Assembly: GCA_902774685.1 (NCBI GenBank) | Contig: CACYJH010000024.1 | Coordinates: 1-64,000, forward strand | Source of the DNA: an uncultured Methanobrevibacter sp. | GTDB lineage: Archaea; Methanobacteriota; Methanobacteria; Methanobacteriales; Methanobacteriaceae | Direction: 5' to 3' | Length of the DNA stretch: 64,000 nucleotides | Shown: piece by piece, positions 45,433 to 56,236 of the stretch | Numbering within the stretch: position 1 is the stretch's first letter | Layout: each line of letters starts with the position of its first letter | Position numbers and translations under genes: made by a program | The notes under the pieces: generated by a model | The model's input: the letters and a program-made list of their open reading frames with translations, nothing else | The model's database searches: none | Told to the model about the DNA's origin: nothing

Positions 45433-46545
45433 ATGGACAAAATTAAGAAAACCGTTAGAACAAGAGATTTTATCATAAGTACAGATGGATTATTATTTGC
45501 TTCAACCAATTACATTCACCCTGAAGACAGGATGATCTGCTTTTTAAGATACATTCCAGATGAAAATGGGGATAGGGAAAAGGACGGAATCAGATATTCC
45601 AAAGTAGGATCTGAAGAAGCTTATGCATACCTAAGAGAAAATCACCCAGATTACTTATACTTCTGTGACGTTACAAACGTTGAAATGATGGGAGTTCCTA
45701 TAGACAAGGTTGAAAGAATCATCAAACCAGAAGAAAGATTAAAGGGTCTTAGAGCAACTTATTATGATGAAATCAACACTAAAGTAGCAAATGGAGAAGA
45801 ACTTGACTATAAAGAGGAACTCTTAAGCAAACTATTCGACTTATCAGACTTCTTCCATTATGTAGCAGGTATCGACTACGATGACCTTGGAATCTCAGGA
45901 TCAATATTGCCAGGACTTCAAAAGGCAGGAACTTCAGATCTTGACTTTGTAGTCTATGGCCTTGAAAACCATAGAAATGCAATCAAGGCATACAAAGACA
46001 ATAAGGACAAGCCTGTTTTCATAGATGAGTTAGACAAATCAATCACATTAAACAGAATTAATGATGATTTCTGGGACTTCGTATATGATAAGAGGATCAA
46101 GGATGACAGTCTAACTAAAGAAGAGTTCGCTTGGTATGAAGAACGTAAAAGCAATAGAGGACTCATCAGAGAAACATTGTTTGACATTCTAGCTACTAGA
46201 AACTATGATGAGATTGAAGGAACCTGGGGAGATACCGTATACGAACCAGAAGGATTTGCGAAAGTTAACTGCACAATCAAAAGTGCATTAGGCGCTTTTG
46301 ACAATCCGGCTGTATATACAATAGAAGATGTTGAAATCTTAGAAGGTCCAGATATTGAAATCTCAGAACTTGCATCACTTACCCACACATATGCTGGAGA
46401 AGTAGTTGATGGAGAAGAAGTAGTTGCAAGAGGAAAAATAGAAAAGGTTCTTAAAAATGGAGAGTTTGAAAAGTATAGAATTCTTGTTGGAACTACCAGA
46501 GAATCATTGAATGAGTATATTAAGTTAAGAGAAAGTCCAGTATAA
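45433..46545 (+). CDS. Predicted nucleotidyltransferase, DNA polymerase beta superfamily
   Basis: 370 residues. The N-terminal part is RTRDFIISTDGLLFASTNYIHPEDRMICFLRYIPD. The middle carries the nucleotidyltransferase signature GISGSILPGLQKAGTSDLDFVVYG (about 154-177; GS followed by DxD). The C-terminal domain (FAKVNCTIKSALGAFDNPAVYTIEDVEILEG) resembles a small beta domain. Often annotated as DNA polymerase subunit beta in methanogens; the true substrate (RNA, protein or small molecule) is unknown. AAGGGAT precedes the ATG. It ends in a hairpin containing its stop codon. Confidence 0.82.
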   Translation: MDKIKKTVRTRDFIISTDGLLFASTNYIHPEDRMICFLRYIPDENGDREKDGIRYSKVGSEEAYAYLRENHPDYLYFCDVTNVEMMGVPIDKVERIIKPEERLKGLRATYYDEINTKVANGEELDYKEELLSKLFDLSDFFHYVAGIDYDDLGISGSILPGLQKAGTSDLDFVVYGLENHRNAIKAYKDNKDKPVFIDELDKSITLNRINDDFWDFVYDKRIKDDSLTKEEFAWYEERKSNRGLIRETLFDILATRNYDEIEGTWGDTVYEPEGFAKVNCTIKSALGAFDNPAVYTIEDVEILEGPDIEISELASLTHTYAGEVVDGEEVVARGKIEKVLKNGEFEKYRILVGTTRESLNEYIKLRESPV

Positions 46546-46565
46546 CTGGATTTCTTATTTTTCTT
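46534..46565 (+). terminator. Hairpin containing the nucleotidyltransferase stop codon, with T tract
   Basis: AGTCCAGT (46534-46541) and ACTGGATT (46545-46552), 8 bp with one G-U, 3-nt loop spanning the stop codon (46543-46545), followed by TCTTATTTTTCTTTTTTT. Confidence 0.7.
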
Positions 46566-46947
46566 TTTTTAAATTATTTACTATTTTTAACTAAATTTAT
46601 CTATCTACATTCAAAACTATTTTTATAATTTTAATATAAATTAAACTATTTTTAAAAAACGAATTAAAATTAACAAATTCCACACAACAAACCTCATTTT
46701 AATTAACCGTTTTTGTAATTAAAATGTATGAAAAATCATACCTTAAAATCAATTTTTCAACTTAATATAAAAATTGATTAAAAACTCTTAAATTCTAATA
46801 AAAATAAAAAATTATAATTATTTTATAAAATAAACTATTTTTAACAAGTTATAATCAAAAATAACCACATATTATTTATTATATGAAAAATAAAGAATAA
46901 TTTACCAATAAATTTTTGAAAAAATAAATAATATGGAGTTAAAAAAA
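46566..46947. other. 382-base A+T-rich gap before the Cas4-like gene
   Basis: No ORF with an SD, no tRNA, no CRISPR-like repeat. TATA-like stretches occur (about 46872-46880). I see nothing else. Confidence 0.5.
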
Positions 46948-47838
46948 ATGATAAGTGTATCAACAATTAAAAGTTATATGTTCTGTCCTTTGAAATTGTA
47001 TTTCCAAAGCAATATTGATGAAGAAACGGAAGAGGATTATTTCATCTCAAAAACATTAAAGGATCTTAGAATGGACATACAAGACATTCTTTCAAAAAAC
47101 CTAAGACATGTAAAAAAGGATATGAACGAAAAAGAAATAGAAAAAAGACTTGCAATAGGAATAAGCAATCAAGTGAAGACAACCTTTGACATTATCGAAG
47201 AGATAAATGAAAAAAACAGAAATAATGAAAATGAAGATGAAAACAACCTAAAAAAGGATGATGAAATAGAATTCATAGATAAGAAAAATAGTGAAATAAA
47301 AACAGATGACAAACTAAAGGAATTGAAAAAAGAATTGATAGATGAAATAAACCTAAATCTCAAAATACTTTCTCTAAAAGTATCTCAATCCATGAAAGTT
47401 CTTAATAAGAATGGTGGAGAAATTCAAAACCTGTTTTTCCCAACTTGCATGTATAACTATCTAATAAGAGACATAGGTCTTGACTTGATTGGAGTTATAG
47501 ATAAGATCGAAGTTGAAAAGGGAAACTACTTCCCAATATCACTGAAATCTTCAAATCCTCCAATAAATGGGGTTTGGGATGGTGATTTCATGGAAGCAAT
47601 AGCTAATGCACTTCTAATAGAACAGGAATTCAACACTTATGTTACAGTGGCATACATTGATTACTTGAAAATAGCTGATCGAAGAGCAGTGATAATAGAT
47701 ACAGATGCAAGAAAAAGCTTTTTTAAGGTCTTGACCAGTGTCAACAAGATTGTTGAAAATGGTGAAATTCCTACCGTCAAGACCAATTTAAAAAAGTGTG
47801 AAAATTGTGAATATAAGGAGTTATGTGACAATAGCTAA
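46948..47838 (+). CDS. Cas4/RecB-like PD-(D/E)XK family protein with an altered active site
   Basis: 296 residues from ATG 46948 (GGAG 8 nt upstream; an ATG at 46933 has no SD). The N-terminus ISVSTIKSYMFCPLKLYF has the first Fe-S cysteine, and the C-terminus CENCEYKELCDNS has the other three. The nuclease core shows GLDLIGVIDKIEVEKGNYFPISLKSSNPP, where the usual D/E-x-K reads S-L-K, so the catalytic acid is missing in this alignment. A 70-residue highly charged insert (about 90-160) is atypical. No CRISPR array or other cas gene is in the window. Confidence 0.7.
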   Translation: MISVSTIKSYMFCPLKLYFQSNIDEETEEDYFISKTLKDLRMDIQDILSKNLRHVKKDMNEKEIEKRLAIGISNQVKTTFDIIEEINEKNRNNENEDENNLKKDDEIEFIDKKNSEIKTDDKLKELKKELIDEINLNLKILSLKVSQSMKVLNKNGGEIQNLFFPTCMYNYLIRDIGLDLIGVIDKIEVEKGNYFPISLKSSNPPINGVWDGDFMEAIANALLIEQEFNTYVTVAYIDYLKIADRRAVIIDTDARKSFFKVLTSVNKIVENGEIPTVKTNLKKCENCEYKELCDNS

Positions 47839-47872
47839 GAAAAGGGAATTAAATAAAAAAAAAATAAAATAA

Positions 47873-48196
47873 TTAAATTAAAACTGGGAAAAACGGTACC
47901 ATTAAGTAAACTGCAACTAAAACTATCACAGTTAAAATAACAATAGCTCCAAGAGGTACCTTCTTCCATGCGAGCCCACCTGCAATTACTGCTCCAATTA
48001 GACCTATGTACCATAAGTCAGGGTCTACAGTCAACACTCCCGGACAAATCAATGCAGCAAGTGCAGTGTATGGAATCAGATTCAAGAATTTCTCGAATTT
48101 TGGAGAGAAATTCAATCTTTCCATAAAGATAGCTGGAATTACCCTTGGAATGAAGGTAACAAGTGCACAAAGAATAATGAGCAAAGTAATGTTCAT
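47873..48196 (-). CDS. azlD: AzlD-type branched-chain amino acid exporter subunit
   Basis: 107 residues with about 4 spans: ITLLIILCALVTFIPRVIPAIFMERLNFSPKFEKFLNLIPYTALAALICPG is characteristic of AzlD. It works with AzlC to export branched-chain amino acids or analogues. Its ATG overlaps the AzlC stop codon by one base (TAATG), and its SD (GAGGTG) lies inside the end of azlC, so translation is coupled. Only 34 nt separate its stop from that of the convergent Cas4-like gene. Confidence 0.9.
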   Translation of the reverse strand: MNITLLIILCALVTFIPRVIPAIFMERLNFSPKFEKFLNLIPYTALAALICPGVLTVDPDLWYIGLIGAVIAGGLAWKKVPLGAIVILTVIVLVAVYLMVPFFPVLI

Positions 48197-48942
48197 TATT
48201 GCACCTCCTCATTGCTGCAATTCTCATCAGCGGCCTTATAGGCATCCCCTAAAACAGTATCATCATCGACTATATACATTCCAATTAGAGCACCTAAAAG
48301 AATAGCGATAATCAATGACCAATTTCCAATGAAAAACTGCAATACAACATTTAAGATAGCAGTTATTACAACTAAAATAGCCAATTCCTTACTTTCCTTA
48401 ACTGCAGGAACCAATAGTGCTACAAATAGGGCATATAAGGAAATATTGAAACTGTTTGCAACAATTATAGGGAGCACATTCAAGACAATAACACCAATGA
48501 TTGCTCCAAAAATCCAAGAGAGCCATGCAATTCCTGCAAGACCTATATAAGTCCATATTGAAGACTCTTCCATTAACATGAACATTGCAAATGCTTCATC
48601 GACAGCCAGGTGTGATGAAGGAATTCTTACAGCAAGGGAAGCATCATCAACCTTATTGTAAATGCAAGTGTTCATTACAAAATATCTGAAATTAAGCACA
48701 AATGAAGTCAAAACAATATTGAAAAGAGTAGCTCCTTGAGCCAACATGGTAGCTATCATAATTTGTCCTGCCCCTGCATAAATTAGCACAGACATTGAAA
48801 CAGTCTCAAATGGAGAGAGCCCTGCCTTAATAGCTAAAGCAGCATATCCAATACCCATTGGAATGTATCCAAAGGTAATTGGAATACCTAACTTCATACC
48901 ATGCACTAACCTTTCCTTTCTACTAATATAAAACAACTCCAA
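48196..48942 (-). CDS. azlC: AzlC family branched-chain amino acid permease
   Basis: Up to 248 residues, 6-7 membrane spans. Family signature near the N-terminus: LGIPITFGYIPMGIGYAALAIKAGLSPFETVSMSVLIYAGAGQIMIATM. It ends in a short acidic tail (AADENCSNEEVQ). The start is uncertain: TTG 48942 has no SD, GTG 48906 and ATG 48897 are preceded by AAGG-type purines and leave a normal N-terminus for the family. Forms a two-gene exporter operon with azlD. The leftward ehbQ-like gene lies upstream on the same strand. Confidence 0.88.
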   Translation of the reverse strand: MELFYISRKERLVHGMKLGIPITFGYIPMGIGYAALAIKAGLSPFETVSMSVLIYAGAGQIMIATMLAQGATLFNIVLTSFVLNFRYFVMNTCIYNKVDDASLAVRIPSSHLAVDEAFAMFMLMEESSIWTYIGLAGIAWLSWIFGAIIGVIVLNVLPIIVANSFNISLYALFVALLVPAVKESKELAILVVITAILNVVLQFFIGNWSLIIAILLGALIGMYIVDDDTVLGDAYKAADENCSNEEVQ

Positions 48943-48994
48943 AAATAGCTAAAAAATCATTGAAAAAATAGATAAGATGGAGGAAATAAAAAAA

Positions 48995-49654
48995 TTAAAA
49001 TTTAATATTATCCCCTAATCTTTTTACATCAAATACGGCAGTGCTTGCAACTGCCATAACTGCCATTACACCTGCTTGAACAGGATCGGTTACAATCAAA
49101 TCAGCCTCTTTTGTAACACTTCCAGGCATGTTTAAGGTAATTACAATCAAATCTTCATGTTTTTCTTTAAGCGCTTTGACAGTGTCTGTAATCTTGCCTC
49201 CCATCAAGGACCCTGCAAGAACAAGAGCATGCACACGAGGCAATCTGTTTACAGCATCAACCGCTTCTGCAATATTTCCTTCCCCAACTAAAGGTATGGT
49301 ATCCACACTTATACGTTCACCACGTATGTTGTGTCTGTCCGCTTCTGTAATAGCTCCAACTGCAACTTGAGATACCTGAGCTCCGCCACCGAAAATAAGA
49401 ATCCTTTTACCGAAAATGTCATTTAATGAACCATGAATTTCAATGTCCAAGATAAAGTCCTTAGACTCCAAATCCTTTATCAACTCATCTAGCTCTTCGA
49501 CATTGTCAAGCTCTAGATTCAATGTTCCCACATCATTGTTTACATAAAGATGAACATATGAGATATTGATTCCATGACTTGAAAGAATATCTGTTATCTC
49601 GTCTAGAACTCCTTTCTCTTCTTTAGTTGTAATTGTTAAAGAAATACTATTCAT
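48995..49654 (-). CDS. ehbQ: ACT-domain protein, probable EhbQ
   Basis: 219 residues. An N-terminal ACT domain (about 1-75; [34 protein letters not shown]) precedes a DUF5612-type Rossmann-like domain ([76 protein letters not shown]). Seventeenth gene of the cluster by position, matching ehbQ of Methanothermobacter; the symbol rests on order. An ACT domain suggests amino-acid-responsive regulation. A 15-bp hairpin and a 158-nt gap separate it from ehbP, so it may be transcribed separately. Confidence 0.65.
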   Translation of the reverse strand: MNSISLTITTKEEKGVLDEITDILSSHGINISYVHLYVNNDVGTLNLELDNVEELDELIKDLESKDFILDIEIHGSLNDIFGKRILIFGGGAQVSQVAVGAITEADRHNIRGERISVDTIPLVGEGNIAEAVDAVNRLPRVHALVLAGSLMGGKITDTVKALKEKHEDLIVITLNMPGSVTKEADLIVTDPVQAGVMAVMAVASTAVFDVKRLGDNIKF

Positions 49655-49751
49655 AATATTACCTAATAATACTTAAAATATTCAATTATTTAAAGATTAT
49701 CAAAATTCAAATAATCAAATCATTTTTCTAATTTAAAAAAAAAAATAAAAA

Positions 49752-49819
49752 AGATTAATTGGAGAATGGTTAAAAATTTTTTATGAGGAAAACAAATACG
49801 AAATTTCTCCAATTAATCT
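49752..49819 (-). terminator. 15-bp inverted repeat spanning the ehbP stop codon
   Basis: AGATTAATTGGAGAA (49752-49766) and TTCTCCAATTAATCT (49805-49819) are perfectly complementary with a 38-nt loop; the ehbP stop (49813-49815) lies in one arm. On the minus strand the stem runs into TTTTTATTTTTTTTTT. Confidence 0.7.
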
Positions 49820-50076
49820 AATTTTGCCTTTAGCGCATCTAACTCCGCATGCGCTTTCTTGTATAAATTTAAATAGCTGTCATGTTCGCTGACAGGAATA
49901 ACCTTAAGGCCTAACTTTTCATACTCTTCAATATAAGATCCATCAAATACCGGAATCTCAAACTTGATTTCTTCTGGAGTCTCATTGACAATGATCAAAT
50001 CCCTATAAGGGAAATCATATTCTACAATATAGCCTCCAAGGCTCATTATGTGATAAGGCCTAATTACAAATTTCAT
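49813..50076 (-). CDS. ehbP: Energy-converting hydrogenase B subunit P
   Basis: 87 residues, soluble: MKFVIRPYHIMSLGGYIVEYDFPYRDLIIVNETPEEIKFEIPVF, then a helical end (YKKAHAELDALKAKLD). Assigned by order between ehbO and ehbQ. No cofactor motif; its role in the complex is unknown. GGTGAT precedes the ATG. Its stop codon is embedded in a long hairpin that probably ends the main ehb transcript. Confidence 0.75.
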   Translation of the reverse strand: MKFVIRPYHIMSLGGYIVEYDFPYRDLIIVNETPEEIKFEIPVFDGSYIEEYEKLGLKVIPVSEHDSYLNLYKKAHAELDALKAKLD

Positions 50077-50177
50077 TAAATCACCACAATTAAATTTAAA
50101 AAATTCAATTAGTACAAATTTCTATAATCAATATCTAAATATTAATCTAATAAATCTAAATCCAAATATAATCCAAA

Positions 50178-51176
50178 CTAGAACAATGCAATAACCATAG
50201 CTAAAGCTCCAAGAGCAGAAGTGATCAATATAGTAGGATATAACTGCCTATTGGTAAATATTGGAGAGAATGCACTTACAATTGCCATAATTACAGGCAA
50301 CAATAGTGAAACGATAATACATACTATAAATTTAAGTGAGAATAGCTCTGGTGCAACACCTAAGAACAATACACAGTACATTAAACCTAAAGTAAATATC
50401 AAGAATCCTCTGGTTAGATAAACAAATGTTCTGTATTTGGAAGCAAGTTCCATATATGGCCCTTCAATCACATCAGATTTAGCCTTGATATAGGAAAATG
50501 GATATTCGTTCAATAGAATCATATATCCTATAAAGAATACGACAGTTCCGATAATACCTGCCAAAGTGAATAGGACTGGTCCGTTAGCTTGCTGATAAGC
50601 TACAATTTCTCCTAAATAAATGCTTTTTGATAAGGCTGCAGGTATGAATAAAGCCAAATACAGTGGGAATGAACCAAAAATGATCATCCTAAGGGATCTG
50701 TTTGAACTGATGTCTTCAATGGATGATACAAGCAAACCTGGTCTTTCAGCACCTTTCGCATGATCTGGGAACCTTAGATTAATACTCATAACGGATTTGG
50801 ATAAGGAACCCATTAAAACATAAGCAATTTCTTCAACTTTTAAGAATCCAACAATAGCTATTAGGCTAGCAAAGGCCATGAACTTATAATTCTCAGGCAT
50901 CAATGCCAAGAATACTGCAAGCACTGCAATGAAACAAAGGATAGGCATTGCCTTATATAATCCAGGCGCTGGAGAATTTGGTCTTATATTCTCCTTAAAC
51001 AGGAATTTGACTGATGCCCATAGCCCGGGACTTGTAACAGGTGGCCCGATTCTTTGCTGAATCCTTGCTTGAACATATTTCCTTTCAATTCCAGGAATCA
51101 AAACACCTATGAACAAAGCTATGATAAGTGTTAAGATAACCTCTAAAATTGAAATAAGTGATATTTCAAATGCCAT
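50178..51176 (-). CDS. ehbO: Energy-converting hydrogenase B subunit O (NuoH/EchB-like)
   Basis: 332 residues, about 8 spans. NuoH-type signatures include IPGIERKYVQARIQQRIGPPVTSPGLWASVKFLFKENIRP (about 26-65) and the acidic loop SDVIEGPYMELASKYRTFVYLTRG. This subunit connects the hydrogenase module to the ion-translocating membrane arm. It follows ehbN after a 123-nt gap that is filled by a tandem duplication; ehbP follows after 101 nt. Confidence 0.93.
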   Translation of the reverse strand: MAFEISLISILEVILTLIIALFIGVLIPGIERKYVQARIQQRIGPPVTSPGLWASVKFLFKENIRPNSPAPGLYKAMPILCFIAVLAVFLALMPENYKFMAFASLIAIVGFLKVEEIAYVLMGSLSKSVMSINLRFPDHAKGAERPGLLVSSIEDISSNRSLRMIIFGSFPLYLALFIPAALSKSIYLGEIVAYQQANGPVLFTLAGIIGTVVFFIGYMILLNEYPFSYIKAKSDVIEGPYMELASKYRTFVYLTRGFLIFTLGLMYCVLFLGVAPELFSLKFIVCIIVSLLLPVIMAIVSAFSPIFTNRQLYPTILITSALGALAMVIALF

Positions 51177-51193
51177 TTTTCTTTCCTCATAAT

Positions 51194-51296
51194 AATTTTT
51201 AATTAAACGTTAACCATGAATTATTTTGAATTACTTCTAAACTTTAAATTTTTAATTAAACGTTAAACATGAATCTGAATAAATTTTAAACTTTAA
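51194..51296. repeat. Imperfect 53-bp tandem duplication filling the ehbN-ehbO gap
   Basis: The pattern AATTTTTAATTAAACGTTAA-CATGAAT...TAAACTTTAA occurs at about 51194-51247 and again at about 51247-51296. Each copy has a near-palindromic TTAAACGTTAA. It may be a duplicated RNA element or spacer. Confidence 0.65.
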
Positions 51297-51299
51297 ACT

Positions 51300-52475
51300 T
51301 TAATGAATATTGGATTGCAAGATTGATTTGTCCAACTTGTTGTTTTTTGTATCATAAACTTCTATTGCCCTATCTGAACAGGTAAAGCATGGATCACATT
51401 GAACAATGCATAACTGACCGTCAGTGATGTGATTGCCAATAGATGCATATTGCATAGCTCCGATATTGGTCATTGAAGGAGTCCTTATGATTGAGTGGCG
51501 AACTCTTCCATCCTCAATGGCATAGGAGTGATACAATGTTCCCCTTGGAACTTCAATATAGCTTTCAATCAAGTCAGTGTCAACCATTTCCCAAGATCTG
51601 TCAGTTATCTTACCTTCTGGCAAGTCTCTGATAGCTTGACGAATGATCTTGATTGCTTCAAATATTTCAAACACTCTCATGAGAAGCTGTGCCTTTACAT
51701 CACAGGTATCTTGAGTTATGATGTCATAATCAAAGTTATCATACTCATACATGTCTGTTCTTAAATCTCTCTTTACACCGGTAGCACGTAAGGTAGGGCC
51801 ACTGCAAGCTAATTTAAGAGCCTGTTCCTGTGGAATGTAACCTGTACCTGTAATCCTTGACAATACTATTGAATCATGAACGAATCTGTCTGCAAAGTCT
51901 GCAACATTCTTTTCTACAAGGTCCATACCATCTAATATTTTTCTGATTCTATTGTCATCCAATTCACATCTTGGCCTTACACCACCAATGATGGAACAAC
52001 CATATTGAACACGGTTACCTCCAATCATTCCTAAAAGCTCCATAATTGTTTCCCTAATGAAGAAAACCCTCATGGAAAAGGTTTCATGAGCCAAGGTTTC
52101 ACAACCGTGACCTAAGTACAATAAGTGACTGTGCAATCTTTCAAGCTCTCCGACGATTACACGAATATAAACAGCTCGCTTAGGCACTTCAACTCCAAGA
52201 CCTTTTTCAGCAGTTCTTACAGAGTTCCATGTATGTGCATTTGAACAGATACCGCAAATCTTTTCTGTAAGCATATTGGCTTTTTCCACTGGAAGACCTT
52301 CCATAATACGCTCAATACCTCTGTGGTTAACACCAATTGTGATTTCCGCATCCTTAATTATCTCATCTTCTACGAAAAATCTAACCCTATAAGGTTCTAA
52401 AGCAGCAGGGTGAACTGTACCCATTTGGATTTCAGTTTCTATGATTTCCTGCTTTTTAGCTTTCTTTTCTTCCAT
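51300..52475 (-). CDS. ehbN: Energy-converting hydrogenase B large catalytic subunit
   Basis: 391-residue [NiFe] group 4 large subunit. The nickel-iron site cysteines are in [11 protein letters not shown] (C74, C77) and DPCFTCSDR (C363, C366). The [10 protein letters not shown] segment (about 51-60) is typical of the NuoD-related branch. The second motif has Arg rather than His, as in other energy-converting hydrogenases, and only 22 residues follow it. It forms H+ from H2 and passes electrons through EhbM and the ferredoxin subunits to ferredoxin. 26 nt after ehbM. Confidence 0.96.
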   Translation of the reverse strand: MEEKKAKKQEIIETEIQMGTVHPAALEPYRVRFFVEDEIIKDAEITIGVNHRGIERIMEGLPVEKANMLTEKICGICSNAHTWNSVRTAEKGLGVEVPKRAVYIRVIVGELERLHSHLLYLGHGCETLAHETFSMRVFFIRETIMELLGMIGGNRVQYGCSIIGGVRPRCELDDNRIRKILDGMDLVEKNVADFADRFVHDSIVLSRITGTGYIPQEQALKLACSGPTLRATGVKRDLRTDMYEYDNFDYDIITQDTCDVKAQLLMRVFEIFEAIKIIRQAIRDLPEGKITDRSWEMVDTDLIESYIEVPRGTLYHSYAIEDGRVRHSIIRTPSMTNIGAMQYASIGNHITDGQLCIVQCDPCFTCSDRAIEVYDTKNNKLDKSILQSNIH

Positions 52476-52501
52476 CTTATCCCTCTTTAATACATTAATG
52501 A

Positions 52502-52948
52502 TTAATCAGCATTTAACAAATGTGGCAAAGCTGCAACAACTCCTGCTAAAACATCTTGAGGTCTTACAGCACAACCTGGAACCTTTGCATCAACTGGAAT
52601 TACATTTTCAACAGGCCCTTCAATCTCTTCTGAAGGAATGTCTCCATAACAATTCTTATAGACTCCACCCATAACTGCACAAGCGCCTGCTGCAACAACA
52701 AGCTTTGGATTTGGAATGGCATTATAGATGTCTATAAGAGGTTCCTTATTGTCATGAGTAACTGGTCCTGTAACAACGAGAATATCCGCTTCACGAGGAT
52801 TCCAAGTTAAGAATACACCATATTGTTCCATATCAAATTTAGGAGATAAAACTGCATTTACAATCTCAATATCACAACCGTTGCATCCACCGGTATAAAC
52901 TAACATGATGTGGATAGCTTTTGATCTTGCAAGTGTCTTAAGACTCAT
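52502..52948 (-). CDS. ehbM: Energy-converting hydrogenase B small subunit (NuoB-like)
   Basis: 148 residues with the four cysteines that hold the proximal [4Fe-4S] cluster: [14 protein letters not shown] (C22, C25), [10 protein letters not shown] (C90) and [14 protein letters not shown] (C126). It forms the electron-transfer unit with EhbN. It starts directly after the ehbL stop codon with GAGGTG inside the upstream gene, so the two are translationally coupled. Confidence 0.95.
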   Translation of the reverse strand: MSLKTLARSKAIHIMLVYTGGCNGCDIEIVNAVLSPKFDMEQYGVFLTWNPREADILVVTGPVTHDNKEPLIDIYNAIPNPKLVVAAGACAVMGGVYKNCYGDIPSEEIEGPVENVIPVDAKVPGCAVRPQDVLAGVVAALPHLLNAD

Positions 52949-53587
52949 TTATTCACCTCCCTCATTGTCAGAACTTTTTTTTGGAATTTGAGAACCTCTT
53001 TGAGCATCCTTTTCATATTTCTCATTGATGTTATCCTGAATGTCCTTGATTTTGGACACTCTCTCAAGGCCTGCTCCCACTTCACCAATATCCTCACCAT
53101 CAGCAACTATGTTTTCAGACAATAATGATTTGTCAGATAGGTATTGGGAAATGAAGGCAATCTTTTCTTGAGATATCTTGATAGGTTCCTCCATCAATTC
53201 CTTAGTGTCAATATGAATTTCACCAACATTTCCTGGGTGAATGGTTCCTGCCTCTTCAAAGAATGAATATATCGGGCAGAAGTCATGACACCAATAACAA
53301 ACTACACATTTAAAAGGATCAAGTTCTGGAACTTCAGTCTTTACCCATCCTTCCTTAAGTTTTACAGGGTTTTGCAATGGCTTCATTGTAACTGCACCGG
53401 TTGGACAGACATTTGCACAACCTCCACATCCAATGCAAGCTTCTTCATCAACTTTCTTGTCTGGCTCAACAGTGCCAGTAAGAATAGCGTTACGGAGTTC
53501 CATATCAGTTACTCTATCTGAAGCAAAGAGAATCCTTTTGAAATTAGTATAAGCTCCATTAAGCATTATTTTCAATACATCTTTCAT
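52949..53587 (-). CDS. ehbL: Energy-converting hydrogenase B ferredoxin-type subunit L
   Basis: About 212 residues with two [4Fe-4S] motifs: [12 protein letters not shown] and [12 protein letters not shown] (about 50-100). A long polar C-terminal half ([26 protein letters not shown]) follows. NuoI-like electron conduit between the hydrogenase centre and ferredoxin. ATG 53587 lies 10 nt after AGGAG; the TTG at 53596 is only 2 nt from it and is less likely. Starts 13 nt after ehbK. Confidence 0.92.
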   Translation of the reverse strand: MKDVLKIMLNGAYTNFKRILFASDRVTDMELRNAILTGTVEPDKKVDEEACIGCGGCANVCPTGAVTMKPLQNPVKLKEGWVKTEVPELDPFKCVVCYWCHDFCPIYSFFEEAGTIHPGNVGEIHIDTKELMEEPIKISQEKIAFISQYLSDKSLLSENIVADGEDIGEVGAGLERVSKIKDIQDNINEKYEKDAQRGSQIPKKSSDNEGGE

Positions 53588-53600
53588 TTCTATCAAACTC

Positions 53601-55049
<1,449 letters not shown>

Positions 55050-55128
55050 GATTCTTCTCCTTAATAATAGGTAGACCATTAATCATAATTCAACCGACCA
55101 AAAGATTGATTGAAATAAATCCCATTTC

Positions 55129-55404
55129 CTAATGATCTCCTTTCGCTCGTCCTCCTAATAATGCACTGCCAATCAAAACGCCAATTACAGCAGCTAAAAA
55201 TACGGTAGCTATTGGCAAGTCTGGATAAGTGGCAAATTGGCCTATATCATAAGACATTATGAATCCTCCTACAATAAGGGCAACAATTGCACCGGCAGTA
55301 AACTTAAAGCTGTTTTCCTCTTTCAAATGGAGCCTTGTTCCTATAATGAATCCAAAGATCAAAGCAATGATAATTGGCCCAATAACAATATTAGCGAAAC
55401 TCAT
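55129..55404 (-). CDS. ehbJ: Energy-converting hydrogenase B membrane subunit J
   Basis: 91 residues, three hydrophobic spans ([59 protein letters not shown]) and a polar end (GGRAKGDH). Assigned by position between ehbI and ehbK. It overlaps the ehbI stop by 4 nt (ATGA), so it is translationally coupled. No known individual role; part of the membrane arm. Confidence 0.85.
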   Translation of the reverse strand: MSFANIVIGPIIIALIFGFIIGTRLHLKEENSFKFTAGAIVALIVGGFIMSYDIGQFATYPDLPIATVFLAAVIGVLIGSALLGGRAKGDH

Positions 55405-55910
55405 TCCTCTTCCTCCGCTAATTTTTTAAATTGTGAAAATGCAATTACAACTGCACTTAAACCAACAAATACCTTCAATCCAACTGCGATGTTTAAATAA
55501 GGAACAATTCCTGCATGAGTTACATCAGGATATGAGAATATTGCTGCCATAGCGGGAGGAACAAGTCCATAAAGATTTCCACCTACATTATAGAGGAATG
55601 AACCGGTTAAGGCAAGTCCAGCTAAACCGAGCAATACATAAGCTAAAGCTCCAACAGATTCCAATGTGGAAATGAATTTATGAGACATCTTCAATGGGCT
55701 TCCATCTACACCATAAATTATAACACAGAATATGATTGCTCCTGCAATCATTGCTCCACCTTGGAAACCTCCACCAGGAGTTATGTGACCTCCTAAAATA
55801 GTCATGATTCCTAAGGCAATCATTATAATTGCTATAGGGAGAGTCATTATCTTCAATATTGGACTGCTGTCATTCTTATTCCAGTTTGGAGATTTTTTAC
55901 CTTCAACCAT
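55401..55910 (-). CDS. ehbI: Energy-converting hydrogenase B subunit I, MnhB-like
   Basis: 169 residues, 4-5 spans. The MnhB/MrpB signature [28 protein letters not shown] (about 44-71) links it to Mrp-type Na+/H+ antiporters and to membrane-bound hydrogenases such as Mbh. It belongs to the ion-translocating part. Start overlaps the ehbH stop by 1 nt. Confidence 0.9.
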   Translation of the reverse strand: MVEGKKSPNWNKNDSSPILKIMTLPIAIIMIALGIMTILGGHITPGGGFQGGAMIAGAIIFCVIIYGVDGSPLKMSHKFISTLESVGALAYVLLGLAGLALTGSFLYNVGGNLYGLVPPAMAAIFSYPDVTHAGIVPYLNIAVGLKVFVGLSAVVIAFSQFKKLAEEEE

Positions 55911-56236
55911 TATTCATCATCTCCTTCATCAACAATTAAACTGTCAGAATTTATATTCTTATCCAATATCTTTCCTTTACCGAATACAAGCAATACTACA
56001 AGTACTGCAGTAACCAAAATCAAAGATTCTCCTAATGTATCGAAACCTCTCCAATCGAATACGACTAAGGTTACCATGTTAGGAGCCAATTGAGTTCCAA
56101 CAGCATTGTAAATCAAGCTTATTCCTGGCTGTATCAAATGTTTGAAACCATATAATGCATCAAATAAGGTGGATGCAAAAATAATGGTTGCCAAAGCCAT
56201 TATCAAAGATCTGATGCTTGTAGTATAATCAGACAT
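55910..56236 (-). CDS. ehbH: Energy-converting hydrogenase B subunit H, MbhE-like
   Basis: 108 residues with two main spans and the MbhE-type motif [32 protein letters not shown] (about 56-87). An acidic C-terminus follows ([12 protein letters not shown]). Mrp-like module subunit. Overlaps ehbG by 8 nt. Confidence 0.88.
   Translation of the reverse strand: MSDYTTSIRSLIMALATIIFASTLFDALYGFKHLIQPGISLIYNAVGTQLAPNMVTLVVFDWRGFDTLGESLILVTAVLVVLLVFGKGKILDKNINSDSLIVDEGDDE

Noticed and set aside
46948-47838. CRISPR-Cas locus
   Set aside because: The Cas4-like gene is alone; no direct-repeat/spacer array or other cas gene was seen in 64 kb.
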